A stretch of DNA of 16,805 bases. Origin: JANOBD01 sp031411495. Lineage in GTDB: Bacteria; Planctomycetota; Phycisphaerae; Tepidisphaerales; Tepidisphaeraceae. The notes beneath the pieces were generated by a model. That model ran no database searches. It saw only the letters and a list, made by a program, of their open reading frames with translations, and was not told the origin of the DNA. The DNA lies in assembly GCA_031411495.1 (NCBI GenBank), contig JANOBD010000045.1, forward strand, positions 1-16,805, read 5' to 3'. Shown in pieces: positions 5,898 to 14,892 of the stretch (within the stretch, counting starts at the first letter, position 1; each line of letters starts with the position of its first letter). The translations under genes and the position numbers were made by a program.

Positions 5898-8800
5898 TCA
5901 GGCCAACTCCTCAGGCAAACTCTGCCATAACGATCGGCCGCTCGTTGTTGAAAACAGGGCTCGTCCGTATTGCTGCGCAAGGATGAGCAGGTCGCTGAAA
6001 TTAACGGTCCGGTCGATCGAGTAGTCAAAATTGCCTTGCCCGAACGACCTTCCGGATTGGCCATAGCTCTGGGCGATGATCAGCAGGTCGTCGAAGTTGA
6101 CGAGACGATCGAGATTGGCGTCGCCTTTCTTCACGTAGCGAAGAAGAACTGTTGTTGAATCCACGCTCGTGCCGGCAAAGGTGGCCGGGAAAGTCGTGAA
6201 GCGCGTGGAGGCTTCGCCGGAGCCAATGGTCGCATCCGCATCAACCGCGCCAAGGGAATTGACACCCGGTGCGAGTCGCCCATCCCGGATGTAGCCTTCG
6301 AACGTGACCAGAGGGCTTGTAACGGAATAGTCGACGACCATCGCATTGTCATTGAGCGTTAACTTCCCGTCCGACGAAATCACGAGCGAACCGGTCCTCA
6401 AGTTTGCCAGGCCGTCCGACAACCCGTCAAAGTACACGTTGCCGCCGGTGCCAATCGAAATCGAGCCATAATCCTGAGCATTGACGAACCTCACGAATGC
6501 GGCTCCGGCCGCGTCCTGATTGACGGTGAGGGTGTCCAATCCTGCGCCGCCATCGACCGTGGTCACCACTTGACCGCCCGCCGCAGATCCGATTGCGATC
6601 GAATCGGCACCGCCGCTGGTATTGAGCCTGTAGGTCGTCGACGTATCCGTCGAATTGAAATTAACCGAATCGCCCAGATTGCTGGCATTGAGTGTCATCC
6701 GTTCGGCTGCGAAATTGAATGTGCGGAGGCCCTTGCTTACTCCTGCATTCCCGAACGAGTATGTGCCGCCGACGGCTGCTGATGTGTCATTGAAGGTGAC
6801 CGAGTCGGTGTCGTCGCCGCCATCAATGGTCACGTTGCCCAGCAGGTTCAAATCGATGTTTCCGTTTCCGAGGAAGATCGAATCCGCACCGTTGCTTCCG
6901 TAGATATTGTATTGCGTTCCGCTGGCAGTGGCGTTGATCAGGATCGGCGTTGCCCCTCGTGATGATTCAAGCTGGAACTCCGAAAGGCTCGAGTAGGTAA
7001 CCAGTCCGGTGCCGTTGCGCGATAGGGACGATGCCACGATCGTGTACGCATCGGGGTCAACGCTTCCCGAATCGCGCGCGACCAGGTGATCGTTACCGGC
7101 ATCGCCCAAAACGGTCGTCGGGCCCGTCAGGAGGTCAAGATTTGGGCTCCCTGCACCGGCAAAGAAGAAAATGTCGTCGCCATCGCCGCCGCCGAGCGTT
7201 GTCGGGACGTTGGACTTGGAGTTGAGATTAAACGTGTCTGCACTGTTATTTCCGAACACGCTGGCAGCGTACCCGATGCTGTCCATCTGGATGTCGTTTA
7301 CGCCCTGCGAACAGTCGACCGTAACGGCTTCAACCGTTCCGAAATTGACATTGGCTGCGCCGGATCGCGAGACTGTCGATGCGGAAAGACCGTAATTTCC
7401 AGTGGTCGAAACACCTGCGTCGAAGAGCGTCATCGAATCGTTGCCGGCTTCTCCGTTGATAGTTGGCGAGACCGTGACATTGCCGACGAGGTTGCCGTCG
7501 CCGATGGAAATCTGGTCGTCTCCACCGCCGGCATTGACGGTAGTGGGAATAAGCGATTGCCGAAGGTCCATCACAGTACGATGGCCGGCACCGGTATAGG
7601 TGATGAACTCGTGTTCTGAGAATCGAATCTCAGTGCTGGTCGCCGCACCACCCGGACTGGCATACTTGCGTGTGACGTCGAAGCGGACATCCTGATAGTC
7701 CGCACCGCCGACCGCGCCGTCGGCGTTGGTGTCGGCTGAGTCGTTTATGTTCACAGAATCAATTCCCGCCTGCCCGTAAAACTGCACAACCTGGCCAGGA
7801 ATCGTTTCGACCGGAAAATTCGTGTCGAGGTCATTGCCGACATTGAGGGTGTCGTCGCCGCCATTGGCGAAGATCTCGTACCGAACGTTCTGCACGGTCG
7901 AATTGAGATTGAAGGCGTTTGCGCCATTGGGTGCAAAGATGGCGATGCGATCGGTACCCTGATACTGGAGGGTCGCACCGCCCGATCGGGTCACGCTGCT
8001 ACTGTTGATCGTGTAGGAGGCGGTCTCACTCTGATCGTCATCATCGAAAAACGCTTCATCGAAATCACTTCCGCCGTTGAATGTTACGGTGGCTGCACCC
8101 AGGTTGGAGACGTTGCCAGTAGAATTGGCGAGCCAAAGGTCGTCATCGCCGTCGTTGGTGTTGACGGTGAGCGACTGCCCGTTACTCAGCGAATTGACGA
8201 ACACCTGGTTCACGCCGTTGCCGGTGTTCAATTCGAGATTCTCGATGCTGGAGTGGCGGATCTGGCCGGCACCGGCGTGGATGAACTCGCCGCTGAGGAT
8301 GATGTGGACGTTGGCGTCGTTTTGGAGATCGTCCCAGGCTACGACCTTGTCGACACCCGTGCCCCCAATGACGGAGACGTTGCCTTGGATGTCGGCGAGG
8401 TTTCCACCGTTCCAGCCGAGCCAGACCTCGTCATTGCCGCCGTTCATATTGAAAGTGGTTGAGGCGTTCGCCGCCGTCCAGTCGGAGCGGACGAACGTGC
8501 TTGCAAGATTGCCGCCGTTGAAGCGGAGGAACTCGCAATTGAGGTCGTTCCAGATTTCGCCCGTGGTGGGAGTTGAAAGCGAGTTCGACGAATAGTTCTG
8601 CGCGAAGTCAGCGTTGATCAGCCACGCGTCGGCAGACGTTTCGCCGGTGTCGTTGATGTAGATCTGGTCGCTGGTGCCGCCTTGACCGAAGAGGACGAGG
8701 TCCTTGCCGTCGATGGTGCTTGGGGGGATGAGCGTGTCGAGATCGCCGCCGCCGAAGCCGCCGACATAAAACTGGTCGTTGCCGTTGTTGCCGTACAGTT

Positions 8801-10445
8801 CGTACCGAATGTTTGCAGTCGTTGAGTTGATGCTGAAGACATTATCGCCTTGAGTGGCTCCGATGACGATTTTGTCCGTGCCGAAGTAGGTAAGCCCACC
8901 GAACGTGCCGGCAAAGGGCTTGGTGACCGAGTTGCTTGAAATCGAGTAGGTGTCGTCGAAGTTGGGCACGTCGTCGAAGAGGGTGATCGAATCGTCTTCC
9001 GAGCCGCCGTCCAAAACGATCGCCCCCGACACGTTGTCGAGGTTTCGCGTAGACGCTGCTAGTTCGACGCTGTCATTGCCTGAACCACTGTTAATGGTCG
9101 TGGGCATTCCTGAACCGAGTCCGTTAATTGTGATCACGTCGTCGCCGCCGCCCGTATCGATGACGATTGATGTCACCGAAGCGGAGGCGAACTCGGAAGT
9201 CCAACCCGGAAGATTTCCTGCGCCCGGAAGCGATCCGCTGCCGGCGACATCGACCAGTGGGTCGACCGTGACTGAAAGGATTCCGGCGGAATTGTTTATG
9301 GTGATGCGGTCGATTGAGTTGGCGGTATGCGTATCACCGCCGCGAATCGTAAGCCTGCCCGTGGATTGGTTCAGGACTGTGTACATCGATCCAAACTTGG
9401 CGGCAGGCTGAGTGGAATAGCCAAGCGACTCGTTGAACATCAGCCGCAGGTCTTCAGGAACCAGATATCGTCGGCTGAACTCGTAATACGCGTTCCCGGC
9501 GTCGTTGGTGCCGTTGTAGGTTACTCCGCCGGTGGTGTAATTCTGCGGCTCCGCGGTGTGTACGGCCTGGCCCGTTGCGCCGCCGCCGCTGTCGAACTCG
9601 GTTGTCAGATGCTGGATCGATGTTCCGTTGAATCGATAGAGATCAGCGCCCGTGGCGCCACCCGCCGCATCATTCACATTCGTATCGATATTGAACCCGT
9701 TCCAGGACGATGGCGCGAAGTAAAGTCCCATCGTGTGTGCCATTTCGGCATTTGCGACGGTGAGAAAATCCCCTAGTCCGTTCGCCGGTGAGCCAGCCGG
9801 AGCGTCGGCGGCGAATGCGTTTTGGATGTTGCCCATGAACTCGCTGTGATCGAAGGGAGTCGGATCAATGAACCACCCGCCTCCGGTGCCCCCACCACCG
9901 CGCCCCATGGTGATCGCGCCGGCTTTGGGCTTCCCGTTAAGCCACGAACTGACACTGGCGCTCGCACCGTTGCTGGTTCCGGTCGACGCCATCTTCATGG
10001 TCAGGTTAAAACCGCTGCTTCCGTCCGAGTAGTTAAAGTTACCGACGACGCGCCGCCACATTTCAATCGAGGCATCGATCACACTTCGTGCGGAGTTGGA
10101 ATTGGCGCCGAAAACCAAGTCGAATCGATCGTCATCCGTCCCACTGGTCACGCCGCGGTTTATCCAACTGATGGTGGCTGCCTGCTGCGCCTTGGGTTGG
10201 CTGGCCGGCGGACTCCACGGCTCGACGTTGGAGTAGAGCAGTTTGTAGTCGCCGTCATAATAATTCGTTGTCTTAGTGTCGCCCTTGATCCAGGCGTCTT
10301 CAACCAGATTTGGAATATCCTCCCGATGTTCAATCGGTATGGAGCACAGCATTTGCCGTGTTTCAAGCGTTTCGCACACGTGCTTGGCAGCGCGAGACAA
10401 AATCGGGGCCGACCGAAAAAACTCTCGCCGCTTGGAATACGACAT
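5898..10445 (-). CDS. Giant LEPR-XLL-type secreted/surface protein with RTX-like repeats and dockerin-like C-terminus (1515 aa)
   Basis: The start at 10445 is backed by a GGAGGG ribosome binding site. The N-terminus is basic (MSYSKRREFF) and carries LETRQML at 27-33, a variant of the LEPR-XLL motif found at the start of many large planctomycete exported proteins. Residues about 90-300 form a globular domain with a degenerate metzincin-like site (AEMAHTMG at 233-240). From about 390 to 1380 come Asp/Gly/Asn-rich repeats (GGDD, GNDSVEL, NGGDDTLNVG) like calcium-binding beta-rolls, organised as longer modules that recur, for example RYELYGNNGNDQF near 545 and RYEIFANGGDD near 853. An EF-hand-like loop (DTNADGAVGG) lies near 902. 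Residues about 1439-1497 contain two dockerin/EF-hand-like units (GDANLDRLVNFDDLL and a second copy ending VNFSDLLILAQQYG). It is probably exported and calcium-stabilised, with an adhesive or structural role inferred. Divergent from a sigma/kinase module. Confidence 0.88.
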   Translation of the reverse strand: MSYSKRREFFRSAPILSRAAKHVCETLETRQMLCSIPIEHREDIPNLVEDAWIKGDTKTTNYYDGDYKLLYSNVEPWSPPASQPKAQQAATISWINRGVTSGTDDDRFDLVFGANSNSARSVIDASIEMWRRVVGNFNYSDGSSGFNLTMKMASTGTSNGASASVSSWLNGKPKAGAITMGRGGGGTGGGWFIDPTPFDHSEFMGNIQNAFAADAPAGSPANGLGDFLTVANAEMAHTMGLYFAPSSWNGFNIDTNVNDAAGGATGADLYRFNGTSIQHLTTEFDSGGGATGQAVHTAEPQNYTTGGVTYNGTNDAGNAYYEFSRRYLVPEDLRLMFNESLGYSTQPAAKFGSMYTVLNQSTGRLTIRGGDTHTANSIDRITINNSAGILSVTVDPLVDVAGSGSLPGAGNLPGWTSEFASASVTSIVIDTGGGDDVITINGLGSGMPTTINSGSGNDSVELAASTRNLDNVSGAIVLDGGSEDDSITLFDDVPNFDDTYSISSNSVTKPFAGTFGGLTYFGTDKIVIGATQGDNVFSINSTTANIRYELYGNNGNDQFYVGGFGGGDLDTLIPPSTIDGKDLVLFGQGGTSDQIYINDTGETSADAWLINADFAQNYSSNSLSTPTTGEIWNDLNCEFLRFNGGNLASTFVRSDWTAANASTTFNMNGGNDEVWLGWNGGNLADIQGNVSVIGGTGVDKVVAWDDLQNDANVHIILSGEFIHAGAGQIRHSSIENLELNTGNGVNQVFVNSLSNGQSLTVNTNDGDDDLWLANSTGNVSNLGAATVTFNGGSDFDEAFFDDDDQSETASYTINSSSVTRSGGATLQYQGTDRIAIFAPNGANAFNLNSTVQNVRYEIFANGGDDTLNVGNDLDTNFPVETIPGQVVQFYGQAGIDSVNINDSADTNADGAVGGADYQDVRFDVTRKYASPGGAATSTEIRFSEHEFITYTGAGHRTVMDLRQSLIPTTVNAGGGDDQISIGDGNLVGNVTVSPTINGEAGNDSMTLFDAGVSTTGNYGLSASTVSRSGAANVNFGTVEAVTVDCSQGVNDIQMDSIGYAASVFGNNSADTFNLNSKSNVPTTLGGGDGDDIFFFAGAGSPNLDLLTGPTTVLGDAGNDHLVARDSGSVDPDAYTIVASSLSRNGTGLVTYSSLSEFQLESSRGATPILINATASGTQYNIYGSNGADSIFLGNGNIDLNLLGNVTIDGGDDTDSVTFNDTSAAVGGTYSFGNAGVSKGLRTFNFAAERMTLNASNLGDSVNFNSTDTSTTYRLNTSGGADSIAIGSAAGGQVVTTVDGGAGLDTLTVNQDAAGAAFVRFVNAQDYGSISIGTGGNVYFDGLSDGLANLRTGSLVISSDGKLTLNDNAMVVDYSVTSPLVTFEGYIRDGRLAPGVNSLGAVDADATIGSGEASTRFTTFPATFAGTSVDSTTVLLRYVKKGDANLDRLVNFDDLLIIAQSYGQSGRSFGQGNFDYSIDRTVNFSDLLILAQQYGRALFSTTSGRSLWQSLPEELA

Positions 10446-10583
10446 GGCACCCTCCGAAATGACTTTGGAAAACGGATCCTCTTGCCCTATTACGAATCCC
10501 CGACGCGAATCGAGCGTTAATCAGGAATATTTTCAGCCTATCACCACCCATGAGTTACACTTCGCGCTCAGGGAGTTCCGATC
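10446..10583. promoter_or_regulatory. Divergent intergenic region between the surface protein and the sigma factor
   Basis: These 138 bp must hold the promoters of both the leftward surface-protein gene and the rightward sigma-factor gene. Ribosome binding sites are visible at both edges: GGAGGG reading left before 10445, and GGGAG at 10571-10575 before the GTG at 10584. The middle (about 10515-10535) is AT-rich. I could not identify convincing -35/-10 pairs. An ECF-type promoter would not match the housekeeping consensus. Confidence 0.45.
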
Positions 10584-11300
10584 GTGGAGGACCGAACCGA
10601 TTTTCCACCCACCAGTTGGACACTTGTCGCAAGCGCAAAAGGCGACGGCGGAGGCAAGTCGCTGGAAAAACTGGTTTCCCGATACGTCCCTGCGCTTCAG
10701 AACTTCCTGATCTCGGCACTCCGGGTTGACCCGCACGATGCCGAAGAAATCGTGCAGGAATTCGTCGCTTCGAAAATCATCGAGCGACAGCTCCTGGAAG
10801 CCGCCGAGCCCTCGCGAGGGCGGTTGAGATCGTTTCTTTCTGCATCGCTGCGGAACTTCCTTGTCGATCGTCAGCGCCAGGACATCTCGCGCCGCCGGAC
10901 CGAATTGAGAGCCTCTCAGCTTCATGACGAGAGTTTCGTGAAGTGCGACTCGACGTCGTTCGACATCGAGTGGGCCCGCGCGATTCTGGAACAAACGGCG
11001 TCCGCGCTCAGGCACCATTTTGAAACATCGGACCGCAAGCAAACCTGGCAGGTGTTCGAACTTCGCGTCGTCAGGCCACTGCAGGACGGAACACCTCCAC
11101 CTTCATACGCGACGATGGTCAAGCAACTGGGATTTCGCAGCGCGACCGAGGCGTGCAGCGCGGTGACGACCGCCAAGCGGGCGTTTGCACGAATCCTTCA
11201 CGAGGTCATCTCCCAAACGATCGGTGAAGAGGCCGACCTCGACGACGAAATCCGTCATTTGCGACAGATTCTCTCTGCCTCACGCTCGATCGGTGACTGA
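10584..11300 (+). CDS. ECF-type RNA polymerase sigma factor (238 aa)
   Basis: The start is GTG with GGGAG 8 nt upstream. Residues about 25-100 match sigma region 2: SLEKLVSRYVPALQNFL, then DPHDAEEIVQEFV, then GRLRSFLSASLRNFLVDRQR, the last being the usual helix of planctomycete ECF-like sigma factors. The C-terminal part (about 145-215), with ATMVKQLGF and a following basic helix, would be region 4, which contacts the -35 element, although it is more divergent than region 2. It would direct RNA polymerase to a specific gene set. It lies 18 bp upstream of an unknown gene and in the same row as a Ser/Thr kinase, an arrangement typical of kinase-associated ECF sigma factors in planctomycetes. 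No anti-sigma factor is visible; control by phosphorylation is an inference from this context. Confidence 0.85.
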   Translation: MEDRTDFPPTSWTLVASAKGDGGGKSLEKLVSRYVPALQNFLISALRVDPHDAEEIVQEFVASKIIERQLLEAAEPSRGRLRSFLSASLRNFLVDRQRQDISRRRTELRASQLHDESFVKCDSTSFDIEWARAILEQTASALRHHFETSDRKQTWQVFELRVVRPLQDGTPPPSYATMVKQLGFRSATEACSAVTTAKRAFARILHEVISQTIGEEADLDDEIRHLRQILSASRSIGD

Positions 11301-11318
11301 GCTTCGTATGGAAGAGAA

Positions 11319-11837
11319 ATGGGATTGAGATCTGCAGATTCGATGTTCTACAGCGTGCCGGTCGAACGGCTGGCACCGATGTTCGACCCCGCGGCGGGCG
11401 ATTCCGAGTGGAGCACCGACGACCTGGTCGCGATCTACCAACACCAGGTCTCGACACCGCTCGATGTAGAGTTCGCCGCAATGGAACCGGCGCAACGGCA
11501 GGTGATGAACGAGTTCCTCGGCGACGAGCGGCGGGCGTCGATCCTCTCGCTGCTGCGCCACGAATCGCCTCCCGTGGAAGCGCTGGGACTGCTCAAGGAT
11601 TACGCCAAGGTCGCCCGAGATCACCCCACATCGCCCATTCCTCTCGAAGTCGCCACAACGCTTTACTGGCTGGCGGTGGCAGCGGCGCTGGTCCGATGCG
11701 GAAGGCGGATCTCCTCGTTGCCAGTCGACGACCTGGATGCGGGATTCATATGGGCCTCGACCCGTCCCTGGATCGACCTGCCCGAGGCGGCGCTGGTCGT
11801 CCAGGCGATGCAGTTGGTCAAGCCGCACCCCGAGTAG
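11319..11837 (+). CDS. Hypothetical protein (172 aa) between sigma factor and kinase
   Basis: It starts 18 bp after the sigma-factor stop, with GAAGAGA just before the ATG; an alternative start is the ATG at 11343. The protein is soluble-looking and mainly helical, with acidic segments (STDDLVAIYQ, MEPAQRQVMNEFLGDERR) and one hydrophobic stretch (TTLYWLAVAAALV, about residues 113-125) probably too short for a transmembrane helix. Its codon use and tight spacing mark it as a real member of the sigma-kinase row. I do not recognise a domain. By position it may bridge or modulate sigma factor and kinase. Confidence 0.75.
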   Translation: MGLRSADSMFYSVPVERLAPMFDPAAGDSEWSTDDLVAIYQHQVSTPLDVEFAAMEPAQRQVMNEFLGDERRASILSLLRHESPPVEALGLLKDYAKVARDHPTSPIPLEVATTLYWLAVAAALVRCGRRISSLPVDDLDAGFIWASTRPWIDLPEAALVVQAMQLVKPHPE

Positions 11838-11881
11838 GATTTCCTCTTCGCTAACGGAATGTTTGTGGGACAATCTCCAAC

Positions 11882-13864
11882 ATGTCGCCCGTCGATCCGG
11901 CAAGCCTCGACACCAATCAAGTCGTCCCGGCAATGAGCCTGCTCGATGGGCATACCCTGCTTGCGCTTTCAAGCGCCACCTCGCCGGGATCGCTCGGAAG
12001 TCTGGCGATGATCGGCCGATACAAGGTGCTACGCCTTCTGGGCGCGGGCGGGATGGGAATCGTCGTCCTGGCGCGCGATCCGAACCTGCCCGACGGTCAC
12101 GCCGATTCACTCGTCGCGATCAAGATCCTCCGACTCGAGTTTCGCAACAGCGCTATCGCCGTGAAACGATTCGTCACCGAGGCGACTCACATGAGTCGGC
12201 TCGCGCATCCGCACATCCTCCGCGTGCTGGAGATCCAGTCTGAAGTTGAGCCCGCCTTCTACGTGATGCCGTATCTCGCCGCCGGCCCTCTCTCCAAAGT
12301 TATCAATCCTGATCGCGGCATGGCGCGTGAGCGTATCCTCCAACTGGCGATTCCGGTCGCGCAGGCGATCGCATTCGCGCACGGCCGCGGCATCATCCAC
12401 CGTGACTTGAAACCCGCGAACATTCTGCTGACCGACGACGGCGAGCCACGCGTCGCCGATTTCGGGCTGGTGCGCACGGTCTACAACGATTCGATTGTCG
12501 ATCCCAGTCGCGACCTGCACGAAGGCTCCGCCGCATACATGTCGCCGGCCATTGCCGAGGGCAACGCCGAAGACACGCGATGCGACATCTACTCCTTCGG
12601 CGCGACCTTGTACGAAATGCTGACCGGCCGCCCGCCTTACGAGGGCAGGACCGCCATCGAAGTGATGCGGAAGATCCGCGCCGGCGCGCCCGAACCGATC
12701 AGAAAGTTCCGATCAGATGCAGATCGAGGTCTTTCCGAAGTCTCGGCACGCTGCATGGAGCGGCGACTCAGCGATCGCTACGCGAGCATGCAGGATGTAG
12801 TGGACGATCTCGAGCGCTGCAGAGCGGGCAAACAATTATCAGGTCGGCGTCCCCTCATCACACGTCGGCGGATCGTGGTGGCCGGCGCGGGAACGATCGC
12901 AGCCGCCGCGATCGGCATGCCTTGGTGGTTCTCTCGCGATCAGTACAAGCCTAAGGTGATTGCCTCGCTCGGCACGGGGGGCGGTTGGAGCAGCCACTTC
13001 TCGCATGATTCGAAGTGGATCATCCACTCCAGCAAGCAGAGCCTCTACATCCGGGATGCGCGAACGCTGCAGTTGGTACGAGAGATTTCGGGCTTGCCCG
13101 TGGAGTATTCTGTTCTGTGGTTCGCCGACGTGTCGCCGGATTTGAAAACGATCGCGTTCAGCACCGATCTCGATGAGCACAGTGTGCGTGTCGCCGAAAT
13201 CGATACCGGTCGTTTCCTGTACGAACACTCTCCCGGCGGGCCGAGGCAGGTTCGGTTCTTAAGGGACGCGCCAGACCGAAATCAGCTGGCGATCGCATGC
13301 CCGGACATGGGCGAAGACAACCTCTTGGTCCAACTGCTCGATCTGAATACGTTTAAGCTCGTCGGCAGGATCTTTGCGGACCGGCCCGTGCGCAATGTCC
13401 ACGCGATAGGCGAGGTGGATGGCTTCGGAACGATCGCATCGACCGATCTGGGGCTGGGATTCGGTAAATGGTCCTCTGGCGAATATCGCCTTGAGCCAAA
13501 CACCGGTCGAATCGTCAAATCCATTAGCAAGGCGTTTGGAATGAGCAGCGCGATTCGAATCACCGGCACCGAGGACGGTACGGTCGAGTTCCGTCGGACC
13601 GGGACGATCGCACATACGATTCGCGCCCACGACGCTGAAGTATCCTTCGCCTGTCTCTATAGCGACGGTCGCTACGGTCGAACGGTTGGCGGAAAGATCC
13701 CTCAGATCCTCGGCTGGGACATCGAGAACACCCGCATCATCTCCCGCGTCGATCTCGGCTGGCTCCAGTCGCGACGGGCGGTCGTTTCCCCGGATGGCGC
13801 ATTGGCGTCGGTGTGTGACGAATATGATCGACTGCTCGTTCTACAACTTCCCGATGTGACTTGA
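11882..13864 (+). CDS. Membrane-anchored Ser/Thr protein kinase with propeller-like C-terminal domain (660 aa)
   Basis: A Hanks-type kinase domain spans about residues 46-315. The glycine loop is GAGGMGIV (54-61), the ATP-binding lysine K81 lies in VAIK, the catalytic loop is HRDLKPAN (173-180), the metal-binding DFG is at 193-195, and DIYSFGATLYEMLTGRPPY is at 235-253. The usual APE motif is replaced by SPA (221-223). A hydrophobic segment, about 330-350 after three arginines, is the probable single transmembrane helix. The remaining 310 residues contain repeated beta-strand motifs of WD40/PQQ-like propeller type (FSHDSKWIIHSS, VSPDLKTIAFS, VSPDGALASV). It probably senses an extracytoplasmic or scaffold signal through the propeller and phosphorylates cytosolic targets. 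It is preceded by the sigma factor and the unknown gene, with 44 bp between the latter and this start. Confidence 0.92.
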   Translation: MSPVDPASLDTNQVVPAMSLLDGHTLLALSSATSPGSLGSLAMIGRYKVLRLLGAGGMGIVVLARDPNLPDGHADSLVAIKILRLEFRNSAIAVKRFVTEATHMSRLAHPHILRVLEIQSEVEPAFYVMPYLAAGPLSKVINPDRGMARERILQLAIPVAQAIAFAHGRGIIHRDLKPANILLTDDGEPRVADFGLVRTVYNDSIVDPSRDLHEGSAAYMSPAIAEGNAEDTRCDIYSFGATLYEMLTGRPPYEGRTAIEVMRKIRAGAPEPIRKFRSDADRGLSEVSARCMERRLSDRYASMQDVVDDLERCRAGKQLSGRRPLITRRRIVVAGAGTIAAAAIGMPWWFSRDQYKPKVIASLGTGGGWSSHFSHDSKWIIHSSKQSLYIRDARTLQLVREISGLPVEYSVLWFADVSPDLKTIAFSTDLDEHSVRVAEIDTGRFLYEHSPGGPRQVRFLRDAPDRNQLAIACPDMGEDNLLVQLLDLNTFKLVGRIFADRPVRNVHAIGEVDGFGTIASTDLGLGFGKWSSGEYRLEPNTGRIVKSISKAFGMSSAIRITGTEDGTVEFRRTGTIAHTIRAHDAEVSFACLYSDGRYGRTVGGKIPQILGWDIENTRIISRVDLGWLQSRRAVVSPDGALASVCDEYDRLLVLQLPDVT

Positions 13865-13917
13865 GATGGCCGGCGCCGCCCAAATCCGATTTCACAACGC
13901 CTTTTCCATGCGTTCTT

Positions 13918-14319
13918 TTATCGCGAAGTGTCGAGCGTATAAGTTGCGGGGCGCTTGCCGTCTGACTTCAACAGTCCCGGATAGTTCTGGATCGTCTGCC
14001 GGAGCGTGCCTTCCTGCTTCTCCTTCATTCCCAGCGCCTTGAGCATCTCCTGCATCGTCATCGGCTTGGTGATCTTGGCCTTGAGCACCTCGTAATTCCG
14101 CGGCTTTCGCGACTGTTGAGCCGACTTCGCGCTTGCTTTCGCTCCCTGGCCCATCTTCGATGAGCCGCTGCTGTCGCCATCGACCATCGTTTCTTCCAAC
14201 GCCTTGATTCGACGATCGATCTGATCGCGTGAGAACCGAAGCGCCGCGAGGTACTGCTTCTCGACGGCTGCCAGGAGCCCATGGTGTCCTTCACTGCTGC
14301 GTTTTTTACTTCTAGGCAT
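13918..14319 (-). CDS. Small basic hypothetical protein with possible winged-helix C-terminus (133 aa)
   Basis: AAGGA lies 9-10 nt before the ATG, supporting the start. Residues 1-45 begin MPRSKKRSS and form a charged helical segment (AVEKQYLAALRFSRDQIDRR) likely to be coiled. Residues about 48-72 are a Ser/Gly/Lys/Ala linker. Residues about 73-130, with PMTMQEMLKALGMKEKQEGT followed by LRQTIQNYPGLLKSDGKRP, have the spacing of a small helix-turn-helix or winged-helix domain with a terminal beta-wing. A DNA-binding regulator or nucleoid-type protein is plausible. It is convergent with the kinase gene, 53 bp apart, so it is a separate unit. The gap holds only a weak AACGC/GCGTT hairpin before CTTTTA. 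Family not recognised. Confidence 0.65.
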   Translation of the reverse strand: MPRSKKRSSEGHHGLLAAVEKQYLAALRFSRDQIDRRIKALEETMVDGDSSGSSKMGQGAKASAKSAQQSRKPRNYEVLKAKITKPMTMQEMLKALGMKEKQEGTLRQTIQNYPGLLKSDGKRPATYTLDTSR

Positions 14320-14892
14320 TATATTTTCCTTATCATTTAAAGTTTCTACTCCATCGACTTGGTACCACGGTAAATACTAAACAGTGAGTGTCAACCTCTA
14401 TCGAAGCTAATCGCACGCCTTCCATAGCGGCGAGCCGATGCACACACACCGCTTGGCCATCACAGAAAAGACGGGATATTCTGAGTGCTATCAACGCAAT
14501 CGACCGTCCCATTTCACCAGTGATTCTCTTTTCGAATGGCTCGGGGTTGCTCGACGATAGGACTTTGTCTAATCGCCGCGAAGCCTGATATGCAGTTGAG
14601 AGCGCTTATCAAATGACCACCTTCCAACGCAAAGATCATATTCCAGTTTTCTCAAGTCGTGCTTGCCAAGAGCAACTGCGACAAATAACCCGTGCCGAAA
14701 CTGCGGGACGCGGTGAGGCAGGAGGGCTCAGATCGGTCGACGTCTGCAGCTTCAGGGTTGCGCGGAAGTTCCCTGCCATCTCTGGATGGAACAAGAGATC
14801 CATCGCGAGTGCGGTACTCTTTTCTACCTGAAGACTCAAAGACAACAGTCTTTGCGTTGTTCTGATCGCGTATTGGGAATACACCGCGACTT
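14320..14892. other. Gene-poor gap of about 570 bp
   Basis: The first 60 bp are AT-rich and should hold the leftward promoter of the 13918-14319 gene. Short open frames occur on both strands (14388-14588 and 14613-14831 rightward, 14636-14896 leftward), but none has a good ribosome binding site or a convincing protein sequence. I see no repeat, RNA gene or insertion sequence here. Confidence 0.5.

Noticed and set aside
5898..10445. CRISPR-like or DNA-level tandem array suggested by recurring GTTG/CGTCGCCGCC strings
   Set aside because: The recurrences reflect repeated Asp/Gly/Asn codons of the RTX-like protein repeats; there are no constant-length repeats with unique spacers.
9822..10520. 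Rightward 232-aa frame opposite the start of the surface-protein gene
   Set aside because: It is antisense to a region with clear coding features (LEPR-like motif, ribosome binding site) and ends inside the divergent promoter region.
13896..13917. AACGC/GCGTT hairpin followed by CTTTTA as a terminator for the kinase gene
   Set aside because: Only 5 bp of stem around a 9-nt loop; too weak to claim, though the position between convergent genes is suitable.
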